Shown here in pieces: positions 59,420 through 64,000 of a stretch of 64,000 nt of DNA (position 1 is its first letter; the number at the start of each line of letters is the position of its first letter). The stretch spans positions 124,001 to 188,000 of the forward strand of contig JAGKWU010000005.1 in NCBI GenBank assembly GCA_021151695.1, in the 5' to 3' direction. A program made the position numbers and the translations under genes. This DNA comes from Cellvibrionaceae bacterium (GTDB taxonomy: Bacteria; Pseudomonadota; Gammaproteobacteria; Pseudomonadales; Cellvibrionaceae). The notes under the pieces are model-generated. The model saw nothing but the letters and a program-made list of their open reading frames with translations, ran no database searches and was not told the origin of the DNA.

Positions 59420-59728
59420 TTAGTCTTTTGGACAATAAATGGATTGCAGCACTTCGAGCACCCGGATCGCCGCTGTGCCCTCCAATCGGTAATAAACGGT
59501 CTGCGCTTCCTTGCGAGTTGCCACCAGACCGGCGTCGCGCAAGCTGGCCAAGTGTTGCGATAGGGCAGACTGGCTCAGCGGAACCTTGGCGTTCAGGTCG
59601 CCGACTGAAATTTCACCATCAATCAGTGAACAGAGAATCATCAGGCGGTTTTCATTAGCCAGGGCCTTAAGCAGGTTGGCTGCGGCTTGGGCATGCGCCT
59701 GCATTTGGATGAGGTCAGTGACTGTCAT
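59420..59728 (-). CDS. ArsR-family persulfide-responsive repressor (BigR/SqrR type)
   Basis: The 102-residue winged-helix protein has the recognition helix VPLSQSALSQHLASLRDAGLV. It has only two cysteines, one in LMILCSLIDGE (alpha 2) and one in the last residues (SIYCPKD). This pair matches the layout in BigR and SqrR, where persulfide links them and releases DNA, and differs from metal-sensing ArsR sites. As first gene of the operon it would repress itself and the downstream sulfur genes through the AT-rich palindromes at 59758-59793. Confidence 0.88.
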   Translation of the reverse strand: MTVTDLIQMQAHAQAAANLLKALANENRLMILCSLIDGEISVGDLNAKVPLSQSALSQHLASLRDAGLVATRKEAQTVYYRLEGTAAIRVLEVLQSIYCPKD

Positions 59729-59757
59729 AGATTGGCTCCAGTTGTTGAAATTATTAT

Positions 59758-59793
59758 ATTAGATAAGTCTAATTTAGAAATATTTAAATTAGA
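59758..59793. promoter_or_regulatory. two overlapping palindromic operators
   Basis: Palindrome 1 is ATTAGA-TAAG-TCTAAT (59758-59773). Palindrome 2 is TCTAATTTA (59768-59776) with TAAATTAGA (59785-59793), an 8-nt spacer. They share TCTAAT. The region is very AT-rich, like known BigR sites, and lies 30-65 bp upstream of the repressor start. Confidence 0.7.
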
Positions 59794-59899
59794 TTTTTTT
59801 AATGTAAGGATTGCCTGTCCTAGAACGAAACACCTCTCCTGACATGTTTTGTCAGTGCTGCTGACTATGATGGCTGCATCAATCAGCAAGGAGTTCATC

Positions 59900-60397
59900 A
59901 TGCGTTATTGGATAGGTGTTGCTTCTAAAGACCATGTTGCTCGCGGCGTTGCTGGCGGCTTCTGCCAGCTTTGTCATGGCAAAGCCCAGCCGCTCAAGCG
60001 TATGCAGCAGGGCGACTGGATGATCTATTACTCCCCCAAAACGGTGTTTGGGGGGGATGAGCCCTGTCAACAATTTACCGCCATAGGGCGAGTGATGGGC
60101 GAAGAGGTATACAGGTTTGAAATGGCGCCCGGGTTTGTACCTTTTCGTCGCGACATCGATTTTTTATCGGCGCGGCCTGCAGATATTCGTCCACTGATTC
60201 GTACACTGGATTTTATTCAAAACAAAAGCCGTTGGGGCTATGCATTCCGGTTTGGTCATATTGAAATCTCAGCAGCTGATTTTGATGTGATCGCGCAGCA
60301 GATGCTGACCGCCGAGGATTATTCACAGCGGAATTTGCCGCTGGCTTCACTCCATTATGTTTCCGCCAAACCATTCACCCAAGTACAACTTATCTAG
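59900..60397 (+). CDS. EVE domain-containing protein
   Basis: The 165-residue protein is a single EVE domain (PUA-like fold): it opens with RYWIGVASKDHVARGV, has LKRMQQGDWMIYYSPK and ends with a conserved C-terminal segment. EVE domains bind modified bases in DNA or RNA, often as reader modules of defence systems, but solitary versions are common and uncharacterised. ATG 59900 has AAGGAG. A G7 run lies near 60049-60056. It is divergent from the sulfur operon and leads the next genes. Confidence 0.85.
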   Translation: MRYWIGVASKDHVARGVAGGFCQLCHGKAQPLKRMQQGDWMIYYSPKTVFGGDEPCQQFTAIGRVMGEEVYRFEMAPGFVPFRRDIDFLSARPADIRPLIRTLDFIQNKSRWGYAFRFGHIEISAADFDVIAQQMLTAEDYSQRNLPLASLHYVSAKPFTQVQLI

Positions 60398-60409
60398 GGA
60401 GTAGTTACT

Positions 60410-60823
60410 ATGTGGCAAGCCAATTTCACAACCACAACTGATGTTCCTGCTGAAAATCTTTACCGTGCCATTACGGATTTCAACACATGGCATCGCTGGG
60501 ACGAGGGCATTGAGTACACTCAACTGCAGGGTGCCGCTAAAATCGGCGGCCAATTTGTGCTCAAGCCCAAAGGCGGCCCTGCGGTGAAAATCACCATCGA
60601 AAAAATGTGGCCCTACGAAGTGGTGGATGTAGCGCATTTGCCTTTGGCCAAGATGCGTACTATTCATAAGTACGAACGTATTGGCGATACCACTCATATC
60701 AATATGCAATTGCAAATTTGGGGGCCGCTGGGGTTTGTATGGCGTAAACTCATTGGCGAAAACCAAATAAAAGAAGCGGCGGAACAAACCCGTGCGCTGG
60801 TGGAATATGCGCGCGCTGCCTGA
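60410..60823 (+). CDS. SRPBCC (START-like) family protein
   Basis: A 137-residue START/Bet v 1-like protein: WQANFTTTTDVPAENLYRAI, TDFNTWHRWDEGIEY and a C-terminal long helix (IKEAAEQTRALVEYARAA) match the polyketide cyclase/SRPBCC superfamily, which binds hydrophobic ligands in a cavity. Ligand unknown. The ribosome-binding site AGGGAG overlaps the stop of the EVE gene, so the two are likely co-expressed. Confidence 0.82.
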   Translation: MWQANFTTTTDVPAENLYRAITDFNTWHRWDEGIEYTQLQGAAKIGGQFVLKPKGGPAVKITIEKMWPYEVVDVAHLPLAKMRTIHKYERIGDTTHINMQLQIWGPLGFVWRKLIGENQIKEAAEQTRALVEYARAA

Positions 60824-60845
60824 TAGATCAATTGAGGCTGATCGA

Positions 60846-61454
60846 ATGGATAAAATAGATTTTAAAAAAGAATTGTCGGCTTTGTATAAACCTAAGGCCA
60901 AGGTTGTATCCCTGGTGGATGTGCAACCTCTGCAGTTTTTAATGATTGATGGGCAGGGTGATCCAAATACGTCCGCACAATATGCGCAGGCGGTCGAAGC
61001 TCTTTTTTCACTTGCCTACACACTTAAATTTATGGTGAAAAAGGGAGCGGAAGCTATAGATTATGCCGTAATGCCTCTCGAAGGACTTTGGTGGGCAGAT
61101 GATATGTCGGTGTTCGATGCAGATCAAAAATCCCAATGGAAGTGGACCATGATGATCATGCAGCCAGATTTTATCGATCAGCCAATGGTTGCAAAAGCTA
61201 CGCAAGATTTGCAAAAAAAGAAAAATTTACCAGCGTTACAGCATGTGAGGTTCGAAAAATATCATGAGGGAAAAGCAGCCCAGTTGCTACACATAGGGCC
61301 ATTTTCCGAAGAGGGGCCAAGTGTTGCCAGGTTGCATGACTTTATTCAGGAAAATGGTGCGCTCAGTGGCAAACATCACGAAATTTATCTGAGCGATATT
61401 CGCAAAGCGGATCCCTCCAAATGGAAAACCATTATTCGCCAGCCTATGCGGTAA
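60846..61454 (+). CDS. GyrI-like small-molecule-binding domain protein
   Basis: The 202-residue protein resembles the GyrI-like/SbmC domain family (LQFLMIDGQGDPNTSAQYAQ, VMPLEGLWWADD, GKAAQLLHIGPFSEEGPSVA) without the AraC DNA-binding part found in some relatives. Such domains bind small drugs or other ligands. ATG 60846 has GAGG upstream. It follows the SRPBCC gene by 22 bp on the same strand. Confidence 0.82.
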   Translation: MDKIDFKKELSALYKPKAKVVSLVDVQPLQFLMIDGQGDPNTSAQYAQAVEALFSLAYTLKFMVKKGAEAIDYAVMPLEGLWWADDMSVFDADQKSQWKWTMMIMQPDFIDQPMVAKATQDLQKKKNLPALQHVRFEKYHEGKAAQLLHIGPFSEEGPSVARLHDFIQENGALSGKHHEIYLSDIRKADPSKWKTIIRQPMR

Positions 61455-61470
61455 CTTGCGATGAAAACAT

Positions 61471-61890
61471 GTGGGGGAGTGCGGCTTTTTTGACCAATCA
61501 GTAAAAGAAATCTTTGATGCCTATCCACCGCTTGTCCAAAAAAAGCTGCTCGATGTGCGTGAGTTGATTTTCCAGGTGGCTGCATCCTATCCCGAGACAG
61601 GCTTGGTGCATGAGTGTCTTAAGTGGGGCGAGCCAAGTTATCTCGCGAAAGGCGGGAGCACACTGCGGATGAATGCCCTGGGGCCAGACAAATACGCTGT
61701 TTACTTTCACTGTAAAACGCGATTGGTAGAAACCTTCAAAGAAATTTACGGCGATCTTTTTTGTTACGAAGCAAATCGCGCCCTGGTGTTTTCCACCGCG
61801 CAGGATTTGCCAAACGATGCACTGTGGAATTGTATTGCCGCATCGCTGCGCTATCACAGGGTCAAACATTTGCCCTTGTTGGGCATGTGA
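61471..61890 (+). CDS. DUF1801 domain protein
   Basis: The 139-residue frame contains the DUF1801 pattern HECLKWGEPSYLAKGG, LGPDKYAVYFHCKTRL and a C-terminal helix. The start is uncertain: GTG 61471 is the first in-frame choice but has no clear ribosome-binding site, and nearby ATGs (61461, 61469) are in other frames. The family is of unknown function and often sits in small operons of this kind. Confidence 0.72.
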   Translation: MGECGFFDQSVKEIFDAYPPLVQKKLLDVRELIFQVAASYPETGLVHECLKWGEPSYLAKGGSTLRMNALGPDKYAVYFHCKTRLVETFKEIYGDLFCYEANRALVFSTAQDLPNDALWNCIAASLRYHRVKHLPLLGM

Positions 61891-61901
61891 TAATCAAAAA
61901 C

Positions 61902-62423
61902 CTATTCCTCCGAAAGGTATTCTCGCACCAGCTGCCGGGCTCTGTGCAAACGGCTTTTTACGGCAGGAATATTTTCCCCCAAGTGCTCGCTGATTTCGGC
62001 AAGGCTTAACTCCTCAAAATCCCTGAGTAAAATTATTTTCAGGTAATGTGGCGGCAGTGATTCCAGCGCGGCCGTCAAATCGAGTTGCAAATCTGCATTG
62101 GTTTTACGTGCAAGCAACTCCTCTATATGTTCATCAGCCAGGGATTCATGTCTGTTAAGGCTGGCAAACAACCTGCTGCAATGTCGCTTGATGATGGTGA
62201 ATAGCCAGCCTGAAAAAGCCGCCGCGGCTTTCAGCGTATGTATGCGCCGTGTGACGGCTATGAGTGATTCCTGTACCGCATCGTCGATATGGTTGAGGTG
62301 GCAATTGAGACGCGCGTAGCGGCGAATGTCCGGCTGGCAATGGTCGAGCAGGCGCGCCAATGCCACAGGGTCACCACTCTGCGCGGCAATAACCAGATTA
62401 TGTGTGTTTGGCGTGCTGCTCAT
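61902..62423 (-). CDS. ECF-type sigma-70 family RNA polymerase sigma factor
   Basis: A 173-residue sigma factor with region 2 (RRYARLNCHLNHIDDAVQESLIAV) and region 4 (LPPHYLKIILLRDFEELSLAEISEHLGENIPAVKSRLHRAR), the extracytoplasmic-function layout. ATG 62423 is chosen because earlier in-frame codons overlap the membrane-protein gene and lack homology. No anti-sigma gene is adjacent; instead it is 5 bp downstream of a YgaP-like membrane protein, a likely partner. Confidence 0.88.
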   Translation of the reverse strand: MSSTPNTHNLVIAAQSGDPVALARLLDHCQPDIRRYARLNCHLNHIDDAVQESLIAVTRRIHTLKAAAAFSGWLFTIIKRHCSRLFASLNRHESLADEHIEELLARKTNADLQLDLTAALESLPPHYLKIILLRDFEELSLAEISEHLGENIPAVKSRLHRARQLVREYLSEE

Positions 62424-62428
62424 GGGCC

Positions 62429-62635
62429 TTACTCCCTGGAAATCTTGCGGCCTACCATGGCACACATAGGGCAAAAACCAAAGAGTCCGGTGACGGCGAT
62501 GCTGGCGCAGGCGAGTCCGGCCAGCAGGCCAGGGGTGGATGTGCCCCAGCTGATAAACGCCAGCCCGCCGCCAATAAGCCCTACTAGCATTCGCAAACTG
62601 CGCTCCCATTTGGGTAAGTTCTTGGCGTAAAACAT
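62429..62635 (-). CDS. YgaP-like (DUF2892) membrane protein
   Basis: A 68-residue protein with two membrane helices (MLVGLIGGGLAFISWG; LAGLACASIAVTGLFGFC) ending in FGFCPMCAMVG, a CxxC pair. It is the same membrane module that ends the rhodanese at 58873-59403, but stands alone. It precedes and nearly overlaps the ECF sigma factor gene, suggesting a sensor or anti-sigma-like role, which is unproven. Confidence 0.8.
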   Translation of the reverse strand: MFYAKNLPKWERSLRMLVGLIGGGLAFISWGTSTPGLLAGLACASIAVTGLFGFCPMCAMVGRKISRE

Positions 62636-62786
62636 AGGTTGTCTCCTTAAGGTTGATGAGTGGGGAGGCTTTCCTGGAAAGTCCTCAACCCTAAAGAGGC
62701 GGCCAGGTTGAAAAAGGATTCGCGTGGCCAGTAATTTTTTACCCGGACGGCTTTCAGGCCTTTTACCACCGGATTGGCTAAACGCG

Positions 62787-62792
62787 TATAAT
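62787..62792 (+). promoter_or_regulatory. -10 element of the gltX promoter
   Basis: A perfect TATAAT 37 bp upstream of the gltX start. The -35 region is weak (TTTACC-like at 62762, 19-bp spacing). Confidence 0.5.
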
Positions 62793-62829
62793 GCCGGCCT
62801 TTTACTGATCCATAGAGAAAGGCCTTTTC

Positions 62830-64000
62830 ATGTCTCAAGTTCGCACCCGTATTGCCCCGTCGCCCACTGGCGATCCGCACGTAGGCACAGCCTATATCGC
62901 CCTGTTTAACCTCTGTTTCGCTCGCCAGCACGGCGGCAAATTCCTGCTGCGTATTGAGGATACCGATCAAACCCGCAGCACTCCCGAGTCTGAACAGGCG
63001 ATTCTCGACAGCTTGCGCTGGTTGGGTCTGGATTGGGATGAAGGCCCGGACGTAGGTGGACCACACGGCCCTTACCGTCAAAGCGAGCGTATGGATATCT
63101 ATGGCAAATACGCCATTGAGCTGGTGGAAAAAGGCCACGCCTTCTATTGCTTCGCCACTGCCGAAGAGCTTGAAGACATGCGCCGCGAGCAAATGGCTAA
63201 GGGCGAAACACCCAAGTACGACGGCCGCGGTTTGAAGCTTTCTGCCGACGAAGTGCAGCGCCGCCTGGCTGCTGGCGAGCAATACGTAATCCGTATGAAG
63301 CTGCCGGAAGAGGGCGTGTGTGTTATCGATGACATGCTGCGCGGCAAGATCGAGATCGAGTGGGCGCAAGTGGATATGCAGGTTCTGCTGAAAGCCGATG
63401 GCATGCCGACATATCACCTGGCCAACGTGGTGGATGATCACCTGATGGAGATCACCCACGTTATCCGCGGCGAAGAGTGGATCAGCTCCGCGCCCAAACA
63501 CCTCAAGTTGTACGAATACTTTGGCTGGCAAGCGCCCGTGCTCTGCCACTTGCCGCTGCTGCGCAACCCGGATAAATCCAAGCTCAGCAAGCGCAAAAAC
63601 CCCACCAGCATTCTCTATTACAAGCGCATGGGTTACCTGCCCGAAGCTGTGCTCAACTATTTGGGCCGCATGGGTTGGTCTATGCCGGACGAGCGCGAGA
63701 AGTTCACCCTGGCGGAAATGCAGGAGCACTTTGATTTGCTGCGCGTCTCCCTCGGTGGCCCGATTTTCGATGTGGAAAAACTCAGCTGGCTCAATAGCCT
63801 GTGGATTCGCGAGAACTTCAGCATCGAGCAGCTGGCAGATCGCCTGCGTGAGTGGTCACTGAATAAAGAGTTCCTGTTGCAAGCATTGCCACACGCGCAA
63901 TCGCGTATGACAACCCTGAGCGATTTCGCGCCTCTGTCGAGCTTTTTGGTGTCCGGCATGTTGCCCGTTACCGAAGCCAGTTTTGCCGCTAATAAGCTGG
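62830..64000 (+). CDS. gltX: glutamyl-tRNA synthetase, 3' end outside the window
   Basis: GltX charges tRNA-Glu. The 390 visible residues start at ATG 62830 (SQVRTRIAPSPTGDPHVGTA, the HIGH-type motif) and include LRIEDTDQTRS, the substrate-recognition RGEEWISSAPKHL and the KMSKS-type KSKLSKRKN, followed by part of the anticodon-binding domain. Full enzymes have about 470-495 residues, so roughly 90 are beyond the edge. A large opposite-strand frame over it is not a gene. Confidence 0.97.
   Translation, partial: MSQVRTRIAPSPTGDPHVGTAYIALFNLCFARQHGGKFLLRIEDTDQTRSTPESEQAILDSLRWLGLDWDEGPDVGGPHGPYRQSERMDIYGKYAIELVEKGHAFYCFATAEELEDMRREQMAKGETPKYDGRGLKLSADEVQRRLAAGEQYVIRMKLPEEGVCVIDDMLRGKIEIEWAQVDMQVLLKADGMPTYHLANVVDDHLMEITHVIRGEEWISSAPKHLKLYEYFGWQAPVLCHLPLLRNPDKSKLSKRKNPTSILYYKRMGYLPEAVLNYLGRMGWSMPDEREKFTLAEMQEHFDLLRVSLGGPIFDVEKLSWLNSLWIRENFSIEQLADRLREWSLNKEFLLQALPHAQSRMTTLSDFAPLSSFLVSGMLPVTEASFAANKL

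Noticed and set aside
62647..63729. 360-codon minus-strand frame
   Set aside because: It lies wholly across gltX, which has clear family motifs, and its own translation shows no recognised motif.

Overview
The window looks like chromosome from a plant-polysaccharide-degrading gammaproteobacterium, most probably Cellvibrio or a close relative. Three things point there: exported proteins whose domains are joined by long serine runs (RHS protein, CBM32/CBM9 protein, intradiol dioxygenase); carbohydrate-active proteins (a circularly permuted GH16 with CBM6, a GH84, a CBM-only protein); and the housekeeping order alaS-lysC-csrA-tRNA-Ser, which is typical of pseudomonad-like Gammaproteobacteria. 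This genus assignment is inference from gene content, not a database match.

Layout. 1-8.6 kb: mixed single genes (TPR protein cut by the window edge, periplasmic binding protein, aldo/keto reductase, MqnB-like nucleoside hydrolase, ppnN, zntB, esterase, GH84). 8.7-18.6 kb: a one-directional glucose catabolism island, pgi, edd, zwf, pgl, eda, gap, pyk, which together form the Entner-Doudoroff route from glucose 6-phosphate to pyruvate; it ends in a strong terminator. 18.7-19.6 kb: an M23 peptidase. 19.7-32.9 kb: a 12.9-kb gene for a 4285-residue Sec-exported SpvB/FG-GAP/RHS polymorphic toxin in which the SpvB plus FG-GAP block occurs twice, separated by Ig-like modules and serine linkers, followed by a small probable immunity gene. 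32.9-36.1 kb: an accessory zone with a RAYT remnant, a REP doublet, an IS1111-type element inserted inside one REP, and small unknown ORFs with structured leaders. 36.1-44.2 kb: CBM32-CBM32-CBM9 secreted protein, DUF1993, ogt, exported intradiol dioxygenase, circularly permuted GH16, a membrane-anchored AraC regulator and a putative metallopeptidase lipoprotein.

44.3-49.5 kb: Trm112-like protein, alaS, lysC, csrA, tRNA-Ser(GCT), with several structured leaders and terminators. 49.6-57.2 kb: valS and a cell-envelope group (glycosyltransferase-Stealth fusion, CDP-glycerol transferase-like protein, heptosyltransferase waaC, DUF6165). 57.3-59.8 kb: a reactive-sulfur operon (ArsR-type two-cysteine repressor, rhodanese, TauE/SafE, ETHE1-like dioxygenase) behind overlapping palindromic operators. 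59.9-62.6 kb: EVE, SRPBCC, GyrI-like and DUF1801 genes, then an ECF-type sigma factor paired with a YgaP-like membrane protein. gltX runs off the right edge.

The most interesting material is the giant exported toxin with its duplicated SpvB cassette and likely ADP-ribosyltransferase-type tip, the IS1111 element that splits a REP and carries a substituted catalytic residue, and several unexplained RNA-like structures, especially the competing hairpins at 4033-4098.
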